A program made the translations under genes and the position numbers. Of a DNA stretch of 64,000 bases, positions 25,313 through 34,414 are shown one piece after another; the stretch's first letter is position 1, and every line of letters starts with the position of its first letter. The DNA lies in contig JAXHLS010000006.1 of NCBI GenBank assembly GCA_034522055.1, forward strand, positions 62,001-126,000, read 5' to 3'. Below the pieces are notes generated by a model. It had not been told where the DNA came from. It searched no databases and saw only the letters and a list, made by a program, of their open reading frames with translations. The stretch comes from Gammaproteobacteria bacterium. Lineage in GTDB: Bacteria; Pseudomonadota; Gammaproteobacteria; JAABTG01.

Positions 25313-28300
25313 ATGGTTATGGAAATTTCCACGGTCGGTCAACGCGAACGTCTCACCCAGGCGCAGGTGCTGAAGTTCTTTCAGGAGCACCTGGGTTATC
25401 GCTATCTGGGCGACTGGAAGGATCGCGATGGCAACAGCCATGTCGAGGCGGATCTGCTGCGCGACTGGCTGAGGCGGCAGGGCTTTGATGAGCGCATCAT
25501 CAGCCGCGCCCTGCGCGAGTTGGATCAGGCAGCGGCCATTTCCGGCAGCAAGACGCTGTTTGATGCCAATCGCGCCGTCTACGAAAAGCTCCGCTATGGC
25601 GTACACATCAAGCCCTCTGTGGAAGAGCAGACGATCACCGTCTGGCTGATCGACTGGGATAACCCGGAGAACAACGACTTCGCCGTGGCCGAGGAGGTCA
25701 CGCTGGCGGGGGTCAACACCAAGCGCCCGGACTTGGTGCTCTACGTCAACGGCATCGCCCTGGGGGTGCTGGAACTCAAGCGTTCCACGGTGGCGGTGGC
25801 CGAGGGCATCCGCCAGAACCTGGACAACCAGAAGCGCGAGTTCATCCAGCCCTTCTTCGCCACGGTGCAGTTGCTGATGGCCGGCAACTCCACCGAAGGC
25901 CTGCGCTACGGCGTGATCGAGACGCCCGAGAAGTACTGGATGGAGTGGAAGGAACCTTCGGAGATGGAGGACCCGCTGGAGCGCGGGCTGGACCAGCTCT
26001 GTAGCAGGCAACGGCTGCTGGAGCTGGTCCACGACTTCGTGGTCTTCGACGCCGGGATCAAGAAGACCTGTCGGCACAACCAGTACTTCGGCGTGCGCGC
26101 CGCCCGGGACTACGTGCAGGGCCGCCAGGGCGGCATCATCTGGCACACCCAGGGCAGCGGCAAATCGCTGACCATGGTCTGGCTGGCGAAGTGGACCCGC
26201 GAGCATGTCACCGATGCCCGGGTGCTGGTGATCACCGACCGCACCGAGCTCGACGAGCAGATCGAGAAGGTCTTCAAGGGCGTGGACGAGCAGATCTACC
26301 GCGCCAAGAGCGGCGCGGACCTGATCGCGGTGCTGGACCGCAGCGAGGAGTGGCTGATCGCCTCGCTGATCCACAAGTTCGGTGCGTCCGAGGAGGGCGA
26401 TGTCGATGCCTTCATTCAGGACATGGAGAGCCACCTGCCCAGGGGCTTCCGGGCCAGGGGCAACCTGTTCGTGTTCGTGGATGAATGCCATCGCACCCAG
26501 TCCGGCAAGCTGCACGAGGCCATGAAGGCCCTGCTGCCGGCTGCCACCCTGATCGGTTTTACCGGCACGCCGCTGCTGAAAAAGGACAAGAAGAAGAGCG
26601 TCGAGGTCTTCGGGCCCTATATCCACACCTACAAGTACGACGAGGCGGTGCACGACGGCGTGGTGCTGGACCTGCGCTACGAGGCGCGCGACATCGACCA
26701 GCACATTACGTCACAGGAGAAGATCGACCAGTGGTTCGAGCTCAAGACCCGGGGCCTGAACGACTACGCCCGGGCCCAGCTCAAGAAACGCTGGGGCACC
26801 CTGCAAAAGGTGCTTAGCTCCCGGGACCGGCTGGAGAAGATCGTCTCCGACATCCTGTGGGATATGGCCACCCGCGACCGGCTGTTGAGTGGCCACGGTA
26901 ACGCCATGCTGGTGGCGGGCAGCATCTACTCGGCCTGCCGGCTGTTCGAGATGTTCCAGGCGACCGAGCTCAAGGGCAAGTGCGCCATCGTGACGTCCTA
27001 CGTACCTTCCACCGCCGACATCAAGGGTGAGGCCACGGGCGAGGGCGAAACGGAGAAGCTGCACCAGTATGGGATCTACCGCAAGATGCTGGCCGAGCAC
27101 TTCAATGAACCGGAACAAACGGCCGTGCACAAGGTGGAGAAATTCGAGCAGGAGGTGAAGAAGCGCTTCATCGACGAGCCCGGCCAGATGAAGCTGCTCA
27201 TTGTGGTGGACAAGCTGCTCACCGGCTTCGACGCCCCGCCGGCCACCTATCTCTACATCGACAAGCAGATGCGCGACCACGGCCTGTTTCAGGCCATCTG
27301 CCGGGTCAATCGGCTGCACACCGAGGACAAGGAGGTCGGCTACATCATCGACTACAAGGACCTGTTCAAATCCCTGGAGCAATCTATCCAGGACTATACC
27401 GGCGGCGCCTTCGATGCCTTCGACGCCGAGGATGTGGAGGGTCTGCTGGAGGATCGCCTGAGCAAGGCGAGGGAACGCCTGGAGGAGACCCGGGAAGCCG
27501 CCAAGGCGCTATGCGAGCCGGTGGAGCCGCCCAAGGACAGCCCGGCCTACCGCCGCTATTTCGTGGGCCCGAGCGACGCGCCCGGGGTACAGAAGGACAA
27601 CGAGCCCAAACGTGTGGCCCTGTACAAGCATGTGGGCGCCTTCCTGCGTGCCTACGCCAACCTGGCCAACGAGATGGACCAGGCCGGCTACAGCGAGGCC
27701 GAGGCGGCCAAGATCAAGGCCGAGGTCGAGCACTACGAAAGGGTCCGGGAAGAGGTTAAGCTGGCCAGCGGCGACTACATCGACATGAAGCTCTATGAGC
27801 CGGCCATGCGGCATCTGCTGGATACCTATATCCGCGCCGAGGAGAGCGAGAAGCTCTCGGCATTCGACGATATGACCCTGGTGGATCTGATCGTCACCCG
27901 GGGTGAGGAGGCGGTGGACAGCCTGCCGTCTTCGATAGCGGGCGATCGGGAGGCCATGGCCGAGACCATCGAGAACAACGTGCGCCGGCTGATCGTCGAC
28001 GAGACGCCGGTCAACCCGAAATACTACGAGAGGATGTCCACCCTGCTGGATCATCTGATCGAGCAGCGGCGCAAGGAAGCGCTGGAATACAGGGAATATC
28101 TGCGCCGCATCGTGGAGCTGACCCGGCAAGTTGCCAGGCGGGAAGAGGAGAGCGCGTATCCGCCGGGCATCGATACACCGGCCCGTCAGGCCCTCTACGA
28201 CAACCTGGGCGAGGATGCCTCGCTGGCCCTGCGGCTCGACGAGAAGATACGGTCCGTGAAGAAGGCCGACTGGCGGGCCAACAAGTTCAAGGAGCGCGAG

Positions 28301-28405
28301 GTGCGAAACGCCATCGCGTCGGTTCTGCAGAGCCAGGTGCGGGATACGGATTTGCCGGACGTAGACGCGGTATTCGAACTCGTGAAGAACCAGAATGGCT
28401 ACTGA
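25313..28405 (+). CDS. hsdR: type I restriction endonuclease/translocase subunit
   Basis: About 1030 residues. The N-terminal PD-(D/E)xK nuclease is visible in KRPDLVLYVNGIALGVLELK. The SF2 translocase has Walker A GSGKSLTMVWLAK, DECH box (FVFVDECHRTQSGKL) and GFTGTPLLKKD; later motifs include VDKLLTGFDAPPATYLY and QAICRVNRL. The C-terminal helical region binds the methylase core. ATGs at 25313 and 25319 are equally plausible starts. No disruption, so the system appears intact. Confidence 0.95.
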   Translation: MVMEISTVGQRERLTQAQVLKFFQEHLGYRYLGDWKDRDGNSHVEADLLRDWLRRQGFDERIISRALRELDQAAAISGSKTLFDANRAVYEKLRYGVHIKPSVEEQTITVWLIDWDNPENNDFAVAEEVTLAGVNTKRPDLVLYVNGIALGVLELKRSTVAVAEGIRQNLDNQKREFIQPFFATVQLLMAGNSTEGLRYGVIETPEKYWMEWKEPSEMEDPLERGLDQLCSRQRLLELVHDFVVFDAGIKKTCRHNQYFGVRAARDYVQGRQGGIIWHTQGSGKSLTMVWLAKWTREHVTDARVLVITDRTELDEQIEKVFKGVDEQIYRAKSGADLIAVLDRSEEWLIASLIHKFGASEEGDVDAFIQDMESHLPRGFRARGNLFVFVDECHRTQSGKLHEAMKALLPAATLIGFTGTPLLKKDKKKSVEVFGPYIHTYKYDEAVHDGVVLDLRYEARDIDQHITSQEKIDQWFELKTRGLNDYARAQLKKRWGTLQKVLSSRDRLEKIVSDILWDMATRDRLLSGHGNAMLVAGSIYSACRLFEMFQATELKGKCAIVTSYVPSTADIKGEATGEGETEKLHQYGIYRKMLAEHFNEPEQTAVHKVEKFEQEVKKRFIDEPGQMKLLIVVDKLLTGFDAPPATYLYIDKQMRDHGLFQAICRVNRLHTEDKEVGYIIDYKDLFKSLEQSIQDYTGGAFDAFDAEDVEGLLEDRLSKARERLEETREAAKALCEPVEPPKDSPAYRRYFVGPSDAPGVQKDNEPKRVALYKHVGAFLRAYANLANEMDQAGYSEAEAAKIKAEVEHYERVREEVKLASGDYIDMKLYEPAMRHLLDTYIRAEESEKLSAFDDMTLVDLIVTRGEEAVDSLPSSIAGDREAMAETIENNVRRLIVDETPVNPKYYERMSTLLDHLIEQRRKEALEYREYLRRIVELTRQVARREEESAYPPGIDTPARQALYDNLGEDASLALRLDEKIRSVKKADWRANKFKEREVRNAIASVLQSQVRDTDLPDVDAVFELVKNQNGY

Positions 28406-29123
28406 GCACAGCCATATCGAGGTCAGCGGCATCCCCGTCGAGATCTGCCGCAAGGCGATCAAGAACCTCCACGTCGGCGTCTACCCGCCAAACGGCAAGG
28501 TTCGCGTGGCCGCGCCCCTGCACCTGGATGACGAGGCCGTCCGCCTGGCGGTTGTTTCCCGGCTGGCCTGGATCGAGCGGCAGCGGAAAAGCTTCGGGCG
28601 TCAGGAACGTCAGTCCGCCAGAGAAATGGTGACCGGAGAAAGCCACTACTTCGAAGGCAAGCGGTATCGCTTGAATGTGGTGGAAGGGCCCGGCGTACCC
28701 CGGGTTCGCCTCGTGAACAACAGCACGCTTGTGCTCAAGGTGCCGCCCGGTACGGACCGTGCGGCGCGCCAGCAGGTCCTCGACCGCTGGTACCGGCGCC
28801 GGCTGAAAGCCCGGATTCCAGAGCTGCTCGGACGCTGGGAGTCCGTCGTCGGTGTTAATGTTGCCAATTGGCGTATAAAGAGAATGAAGACCCGATGGGG
28901 AAGCTGCAATATCGACGCCAGACGCATCTGGCTGAACCTTGAGCTGGCGAAAAAAGCGCCTGTCTGCCTGGAATATCTGCTTGTGCATGAAATGGTTCAC
29001 TTCCTCGAGCGCCACCACAACGACCGCTTTCGCCAGCTGATGGATCAGCTCATGCCGGACTGGCGCCTGCGCCGGGACGAGCTGAACCAGGCTCCACTGG
29101 CACATGAGAACTGGACGTATTGA
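28395..29123 (+). CDS. YgjP-like zinc metallopeptidase (DUF45/M48)
   Basis: 242 residues. The gluzincin motif HEMVHFLERHHNDRF, preceded by KTRWGSCN and LEYLLVHE, is the WLM/DUF45 signature. It overlaps the hsdR end by 11 bases, and such peptidases are often linked to type I hsd operons, where the role is unknown; proteolytic control of HsdR is a possibility only. Its stop is followed by about 365 bases without a gene. Confidence 0.9.
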   Translation: MATEHSHIEVSGIPVEICRKAIKNLHVGVYPPNGKVRVAAPLHLDDEAVRLAVVSRLAWIERQRKSFGRQERQSAREMVTGESHYFEGKRYRLNVVEGPGVPRVRLVNNSTLVLKVPPGTDRAARQQVLDRWYRRRLKARIPELLGRWESVVGVNVANWRIKRMKTRWGSCNIDARRIWLNLELAKKAPVCLEYLLVHEMVHFLERHHNDRFRQLMDQLMPDWRLRRDELNQAPLAHENWTY

Positions 29124-29488
29124 TCGAACTGCTTATTCGCCAGATGGAGCTGATGGCAAGGTGACGAGGCGGATTTGTAGATGGCTGTAAAAACCGGCGC
29201 ATATCTGGCGAAGGATTGATTGTGAGGCCGATCAGTCGCTGCACCGGCAGGTGGGCGGCGGCGGGTGGTAGACGGTGTTCGATGCTTGATATCAGGTGCA
29301 CTTGCCCCAGCGGCGGGCATCTTTGAGAGCAGCAAGAGTTGCTGCTCGCGCAGCGGCGAGGCGATGAAGCTGAAGCGACGCTCAGAAACTACGCGTGATG
29401 TTTTGGTGCATTGGTGTCTATGTGCCAAGCTGTGGCGGGCCGATTTAAGAGAGGTTTGGCAAGTGAGGTTTAGCAGGGGAGGCTTGGT
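29124..29488. other. intergenic region with dispersed ~85-bp repeat (29175-29262)
   Basis: 29175-29262, beginning TTGTAGATGGCTGTAAAAAC and including CGCATATCTGGCGAAGGATT, recurs at 42822-42906 with about 85-90 percent identity by eye. No gene is supported. The repeat may be a small non-autonomous element or ncRNA. Confidence 0.55.
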
Positions 29489-29725
29489 ATGAGTCGTTTG
29501 ACAGTTATTCTCGATGACGATTTGCACCGTGCCCTGAAAGAGACGGCGGCACGGCAGGGGCGTTCCATTGCCTCAATCATCGAGGAGAGCCTGCGCCTGC
29601 GCGGCATACAGGACCAGGCAAGTGCCCGTGCATTGGTAGCACAGGCTCGCAAGCGAGCGGGGCTCGATGCGGATGCGGCATTGGAGTTGGCGCTCGAGGA
29701 GACGACCATCCTTGGGCTCTGTTGA
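29489..29725 (+). CDS. ribbon-helix-helix antitoxin-like protein
   Basis: 78 residues. RLTVILDDDLHRALKETAAR and GRSIASIIEESLRLRGI form a ribbon-helix-helix domain, and the acidic C-terminal helix (ADAALELALEETTILGL) would be the toxin-binding part. The toxin gene that should follow is reduced to a fragment, so this is an orphan antitoxin. AGGGGAGG-like ribosome-binding site upstream. Confidence 0.7.
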   Translation: MSRLTVILDDDLHRALKETAARQGRSIASIIEESLRLRGIQDQASARALVAQARKRAGLDADAALELALEETTILGLC

Positions 29726-29856
29726 GCGCCTATTCGGGAAGCATCCTGGTCACTGGTGATCGCTTGCTGCTGGAGAATCCTCCGACAAGAAATTCGGTGA
29801 TCACGCCCAGTACCTGGCTTGGCGATTTTGCCGGCAGTGGAGGTCGCGCACGGTAG
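29722..29856 (+). pseudogene. PIN-domain toxin C-terminal remnant
   Basis: A frame beginning at a TTG that overlaps the antitoxin stop reads SILVTGDRLLLENPP and SVITPSTWLGDF, the final strand-helix-strand of a VapC-like PIN domain (VTGDxxLL...ILTPxxFL). The catalytic N-terminal part is missing. Confidence 0.55.
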
Positions 29857-29883
29857 GACCTACGCGGTGCCGCGGCTTTTGTC

Positions 29884-29964
29884 TGGAGGCGGCGACAATC
29901 ACTCCGGCTTATAAATCAGTTGGTTGCGTTGCTAAGCGCCTGAAATGCCCCCATAAATACCCTC
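29884..29964. repeat. ssrA-type att-like repeat, copy A
   Basis: TGGAGGCGGCGACAATCAC followed at fixed spacing by ATGCCCCCATAAATACCCTC. The first bases match the 3' end of ssrA (GGTGGAGGCGGCG..AATC). Most diverged of four copies. Confidence 0.65.
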
Positions 29965-30303
29965 AAGTGAATTCACTCTCTTCTGGTGCCAGTTGCTGCA
30001 CATTCGAGCCGAATGACGACCATGTTACGCGGGCCTTGGCCCCCATAGAATCACAGCGGCCCCGCTGAGGCATATCACTCCGCCGATGATATCCCATCGA
30101 TCGGGTGTCTGGTCCTCGACCAGCCATAGCCATGCCAGTGACGAGGCGATGTAGACCCCTCCGTATGCGGCGTAGGCCCGGCCGGCGAAGTCACTGTCGA
30201 TCCAAGTCAGCAGAAAAGCGAAGGCCGCAAGGCTGAACATGCCGGGCACCAGCCAGATGGCCGACTTGTCGAGACGTAGTCAGGCCCAAAACGCAAAGCA
30301 ACC

Positions 30304-31585
30304 CTTAGGCATCCCCTCATTTTTAACTCAAATAATACCGAAGGCATCGCGGAACACGCGTTGCTCGTGGAGGAGTTCGGTGAACTTCTCGAATAACGGG
30401 CGCAATCGCTCCTCAGGCCAATTCGGAATATGTTCGTAGAGCATCAGTCCCTGGCGAAACAGCGAGTGGGTACGCCGCTTAACGGTATTTGCCTTCAGCC
30501 AGCGATCGTAGCCCAACGCCTCTCCCGCGGCACCGAGCAGCGACAGCAAGGCGATGGCCAGTGCACTGATCAGCAACAACCGGTCGCGGCGCTCCGGGCG
30601 ACCGATCCGCAGCGAGGACATCCCCATGCCGAAGCGCAGATCCTTGATGTCGCGGAAGCTCGTCTCAATCCCCCAGCGCTTGGCGTAGTAACCGATGAGC
30701 GTCTTCGCCTTCGCCTCGCGGTCACTGGCAGCCAGGCACCACGGCTCCTTCATGTCCTTGGCCTGCACACACACGACCGTGGCCACGGGCAGGGCTTGGG
30801 AGTCGGTCAGCGTCGCATCGCGCAACGTGCGCGCCCGGCCATGGGTACCCACCCACTTCGCTGCCTTGCGCCGCTCGCCCTTGGCGTTGGTGATGTAATA
30901 CTGGCTGCGCAACCGCACCACATAGCCGAAACCCAACTCCTCGCTCAGCAGCTTCAACAGCTTGCAGTCCGCAAAGCCCCGATCGGCCACGATCGTCACC
31001 GCCACCCCCGCCGGCAGCACCTCATAGAGCCGACACAGCAACGCATCCTCGTAATCCGTCTGCCGGCCCTTGAGGGTGGCAGCCTCCACCGTCTGCCACA
31101 GCAACGGTGTGGCACGACCATGACGGGTCAGCATCGACAGCACCAGCGTCTCGTGCCCGTCATTGGCAAAGCTCGTCCAGTCCAGCGCCACCACCACCTT
31201 GGTACGTGCGCCGATAACATAGGGCACCCAGCACGCAAAGAACCTAGCGAGTTTGATGCCGCGGTTGCTCAGCAGCCGGTCCACCTGCTTCACACCATGC
31301 TTGCTCAGCGTCCCCTGGGCATGCGCCAGACCCTGACCGATGGCGTGCACTGCCAGCGAAGCGCTGGCCAGCACTCCCCAAGCCGCGTTCGCCAGCGACA
31401 ACACGCGCTTGGCGTGCAAGTCGCCGTCGAAAAGCGTATCAATGAACTCGATGATGTCATCCTGCCGAAGCGCCTGTGCTGCTTTCATCGCCGGTCCTCA
31501 TGGTGATTGTGAGGACTCCAAGAATGATCTTCAGATCAACAAGTTGCAAGCCATTGTTGAGATTAAAAATGAGGGGATCCCTGAG
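30304..31585 (-). mobile_element. IS4-family insertion sequence, 1282 bp
   Basis: Terminal inverted repeats of about 23 bp share the 16-bp core ATCCCCTCATTTTTAA (30311-30326) and its complement (31563-31578). A 9-bp target duplication AAAGCAACC flanks it at 30295-30303 and 31586-31594. One complete transposase gene. All hallmarks of a recent intact insertion. Confidence 0.9.
30328..31488 (-). CDS. IS4-family DDE transposase
   Basis: 386 residues, uninterrupted. DDE residues: first D in VVALDWTSFANDGHETLVLS, second in TIVADRGFADCKLL, and the IS4 YREK signature in YAKRWGIETSFRDIKDLRFG. The N-terminal part is a helical DNA-binding domain. It probably encodes an active enzyme, given intact ends and target duplication. 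Confidence 0.92.
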   Translation of the reverse strand: MKAAQALRQDDIIEFIDTLFDGDLHAKRVLSLANAAWGVLASASLAVHAIGQGLAHAQGTLSKHGVKQVDRLLSNRGIKLARFFACWVPYVIGARTKVVVALDWTSFANDGHETLVLSMLTRHGRATPLLWQTVEAATLKGRQTDYEDALLCRLYEVLPAGVAVTIVADRGFADCKLLKLLSEELGFGYVVRLRSQYYITNAKGERRKAAKWVGTHGRARTLRDATLTDSQALPVATVVCVQAKDMKEPWCLAASDREAKAKTLIGYYAKRWGIETSFRDIKDLRFGMGMSSLRIGRPERRDRLLLISALAIALLSLLGAAGEALGYDRWLKANTVKRRTHSLFRQGLMLYEHIPNWPEERLRPLFEKFTELLHEQRVFRDAFGII

Positions 31586-31641
31586 AAAGCAACCCGCGAT
31601 TTCGGCTACCGCAGCACCCATATAAACAGCTACCGACGCGA

Positions 31642-32055
31642 TCATGAGGCCAGCGCCTCGAGGATTGGGCACTCGGGAACCGCATCGCCCGAGCACTGCT
31701 TCGCGGTCCGCGCAAGGACACGCTCGATGCGCTCGAGATCCGCAATCCGGGTACGGACATCGGCAAGGTGTCTCTCGGTGCGCGTCTTCACTTCGGCGCA
31801 GGTCTGGGTACCGCCGTCGACCAGCTCCAACAGACCGCGGATGTCCTCGAGCGAGAACCCGAGTTCGCGGGCGCGCAGGATGAAACGCAGGCGCGCTACG
31901 TGGTGCTCGCTGTAGAGACGGTAGCCCGCTGCCGAACGTGGCGGATCCGGCAGCATGCCGACTTTTTCGTAATAGCGGATCGTCTCGATGTTGCAGCCAG
32001 AGCGGCTCCCCAGTTCAGCGCGCTTGAGCGGTCCCGGCTTTCCCGTCGCCCCCAT
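31642..32055 (-). CDS. merR: mercuric resistance regulator
   Basis: 137 residues of the MerR family: N-terminal winged helix IETIRYYEKVGMLPDPPRSA, dimerisation helix, and the three mercury-binding cysteines in GTQTCAEVKTRTERHL, AKQCSG and VPECPILEAL. It represses merC-merA and activates it when bound to Hg(II), acting on the divergent promoter 14 bases upstream of its start codon. The stop overlaps the former ynfA start by 4 bases. Confidence 0.93.
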   Translation of the reverse strand: MGATGKPGPLKRAELGSRSGCNIETIRYYEKVGMLPDPPRSAAGYRLYSEHHVARLRFILRARELGFSLEDIRGLLELVDGGTQTCAEVKTRTERHLADVRTRIADLERIERVLARTAKQCSGDAVPECPILEALAS

Positions 32056-32068
32056 GGTTCACGGCCTC

Positions 32069-32099
32069 TTGACTCTGTAGTCACTACAGAGTCTACGCT
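32069..32099 (+). promoter_or_regulatory. MerR-dependent mer promoter/operator
   Basis: TTGACT (-35, 32069-32074) and TACGCT (-10, 32094-32099) are separated by the abnormal 19-bp spacer typical of MerR-activated promoters. A perfect dyad (arms ACTCTGTAGT and ACTACAGAGT around a central C, 32072-32092) fills it. Confidence 0.88.
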
Positions 32100-32201
32100 C
32101 TATGTTCATCGGAATCGAGGCAAGGCCATGATGAGTACTAAAGATGTCGAGGCAACGGTGACGGACAGGGAAGGCGACGGCCGCTTGGAGGAACGCAGGC
32201 G

Positions 32202-32624
32202 ATGAACAGTCTGCTCGACTGGTTCACTCGTGTCGCCGACAAGTCCGGTGCCGTAGGCGCTGTCGTCTCGACCATGGGCTGCGCCATGTGTTTTCCCGCC
32301 GCGGCCAGCATCGGTGCAGCCATCGGCCTGGGATTCCTGTCGCAATGGGAAGGCCTTTTCATCAACACGCTTTTGCCGCTGTTCGCCTGGCTCGCCCTGG
32401 GCGCCAACGCCTTAGGATGGATCAGTCACCGTCAATGGCATCGTAGCCTCGTCGGGGTGGTCGGCCCAGTGATCGTGCTGCTCAGCCTCTACCCCTGGTT
32501 CCAATACGCCTGGAGCACCTGGACGCTGTACGGCGGGCTGGCTGTGATGCTCGGCGTCGCCACCTGGGACCTGCTCGCGCCCGCCCACCGACGGTGTGGC
32601 CCCGAGGGTTGCGACGTCCCTTAG
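32202..32624 (+). CDS. merC: mercury transporter MerC
   Basis: 140 residues with four membrane segments. The paired cysteines GCAMCFPAAASIG in the first segment are the MerC metal-binding site, and RRCGPEGC near the C-terminus adds more. It moves Hg(II) into the cytoplasm for MerA. A GGAGG-type site precedes the ATG. A 24-codon leader frame (32131-32205, MSTKDVEATV...) overlaps the start by ATGA and may couple translation. Confidence 0.92.
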   Translation: MNSLLDWFTRVADKSGAVGAVVSTMGCAMCFPAAASIGAAIGLGFLSQWEGLFINTLLPLFAWLALGANALGWISHRQWHRSLVGVVGPVIVLLSLYPWFQYAWSTWTLYGGLAVMLGVATWDLLAPAHRRCGPEGCDVP

Positions 32625-32706
32625 GTCGGCCAGGAAAGGACCTGACGGCGCTCGAAGCCGGGATGCCAGAAGCTCCATTTGGCCAGCACAAGCAGAGGAA
32701 CTCATG

Positions 32707-34143
32707 ATGAACGATTGCTGCGCGGTACCACCCGGCGGTCCGGGAGCGCGCGATTACGACCTCGCCGTGCTCGGTGCCGGCTCGGCCGGCTTCTCGGCCG
32801 CCATCACCGCCTCCAATGACGGCGCGCGAGTGGCGTTGATTGGCCACGGCACGATCGGCGGCACCTGTGTCAACGTCGGCTGTGTGCCGTCGAAGATCCT
32901 GATTCGTGCCGCTGACGCCGTGCATGCCGGGAGATGGGCGGGGCGCTTCCCGGGCATCACCGGGGCCGCGAGCGTGACGGACTGGTCGGCGCTCATGGCG
33001 GCCAAAGACGCGCTCGTCACCACCCTGCGTCAGCAGAAGTACGCCGATCTGCTGCCAGGGTACGAGACCATTGACTACCTTGAGGGACAGGCCTGGTTTG
33101 CGGGCGGCGCGTTACTCGTCGACGGTGTGCCACTGCGTGCCGCCAAGACGATCATCGCTACCGGCGCCGCACCCGCGTTGCCGGACATCCCTGGTATCAA
33201 TGGAATTCCGTTCCTGACCAGCACCAGCGCGCTCGAACTGCCGGAGCGCCCCGACTCACTGCTGGTGATCGGGGGCGGCTACATCGGCTGCGAGCTGGCT
33301 CAACTCTTCGCGCGCTTGGGTTCGCAGGTGGCTCTGGTGACACGCAGCCGTCTGCTGCCGGAGGCCGAGCCGGAGGTGTCAGGCGCGCTAACCGGATACT
33401 TCCGCGACGAGGGCATTACGGTCTGGGCCGGGCTCCGGTATCGAGAGATCCAGCAGACGGCGGCAGGCGTGGCCCTGAGCATGGACGTGGATGGCCGAGC
33501 CGAACGACTCGTTGCCCGGCACGTCCTGGTGGCGACGGGCCGCAAGCCGAACACGGACGGCCTAGGGCTCATTGAAGCCGGTATCGCGCTCGATCAGCGG
33601 GGCGCGATCATCGTTGATGACCAGATGCGGACCTCCCTGGCGGGGGTCTACGCCGCCGGTGATGTCACCAACCGCGACGCCTTCGTATGCATGGCCGCGC
33701 ACGGCGCCAAGATCGCCGCGCGCAATGCGCTCACCGGTGACGATTCGTCCTATGACAATCGCGCCATGCCCTGGGTGGTGTTTACCGATCCGCAGGTTTC
33801 CGGTGTGGGCCTGACCGAGGCTGCGGCCCGTGCCGCCGGATACGACGTACTAACGTCGAGCATCACCCTCGACCAGGTGCCGCGCGCACTGGCGGCGCGC
33901 GATACGCGCGGGCTGATCAAGCTGGTGGCCGATGCGCGCACGAACGTGATCCTTGGCGGACAGATCGTGGCGCCCGAGGGTGCCGATGCCGTGCAGACGT
34001 TGGTACTCGCCATCAAGCACGGCATGACGGTGGGCGCGCTCGCGGAGACGCTTTTCCCCTATCTCACGACCGTCGAAGGGGTGAAGCTCGCCGCGTTGGG
34101 GTTCAACACCGACGTTGCCAGACTTTCCTGCTGCGCGGGGTAG
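32707..34143 (+). CDS. merA: mercuric reductase
   Basis: 478 residues, pyridine nucleotide-disulfide oxidoreductase. FAD-binding LAVLGAGSAGFSAAI, redox pair GGTCVNVGCVPSK, NAD-binding LLVIGGGYIGCELAQL, and the C-terminal vicinal pair LSCCAG required for Hg(II) delivery are all present. The N-terminal HMA (NmerA) domain is absent, leaving only MNDCCAVPP before the core. It reduces Hg(II) to Hg(0) with NADPH. ATGATG at 32704: the second ATG has better spacing to AGAGGAA. Confidence 0.93.
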   Translation: MNDCCAVPPGGPGARDYDLAVLGAGSAGFSAAITASNDGARVALIGHGTIGGTCVNVGCVPSKILIRAADAVHAGRWAGRFPGITGAASVTDWSALMAAKDALVTTLRQQKYADLLPGYETIDYLEGQAWFAGGALLVDGVPLRAAKTIIATGAAPALPDIPGINGIPFLTSTSALELPERPDSLLVIGGGYIGCELAQLFARLGSQVALVTRSRLLPEAEPEVSGALTGYFRDEGITVWAGLRYREIQQTAAGVALSMDVDGRAERLVARHVLVATGRKPNTDGLGLIEAGIALDQRGAIIVDDQMRTSLAGVYAAGDVTNRDAFVCMAAHGAKIAARNALTGDDSSYDNRAMPWVVFTDPQVSGVGLTEAAARAAGYDVLTSSITLDQVPRALAARDTRGLIKLVADARTNVILGGQIVAPEGADAVQTLVLAIKHGMTVGALAETLFPYLTTVEGVKLAALGFNTDVARLSCCAG

Positions 34144-34414
34144 GATCGCCAACAAGAACCCTGCACGGGGGTGATACAACTCCTCGGAATTCAGCATCCA
34201 AGGTACGACGTTTTCTTTCTGCCGATCAATGGGGCAAAAGTGCCGTCGTTGCTGGGTTTGCGCGTTCCCACCCCTATCCGGGAACGGTTTTGGCCGGGAA
34301 CGCTGGAAACTCGCGCCGGCCTTAGGTTTTGCGTTCCCGCCCGGCGCTGCGTTTCCGGTTGGGAGCCGGGAAGCCGGGAACCGATGCCTCCTACGGGAAT
34401 GCTCATCCCTGGTC

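Larger units (their letters stand above)
30025..31645 (-). pseudogene. ynfA: ynfA (UPF0060 membrane protein) split by IS4-type element
   Basis: Minus strand. Codons 1-20 (MIASVAVYMGAAVAEIAGCF) lie at 31645-31586; the rest ([40 protein letters not shown], ending ILWGPRPA) lies at 30303-30025. Removing the element and one copy of its 9-bp target duplication restores the frame, except that a TGA at 30282-30280 replaces the Trp of the family motif FWAWLRL. The gene therefore has two lesions. It started 4 bases inside the merR stop, so it was cotranscribed with merR. Confidence 0.85.
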
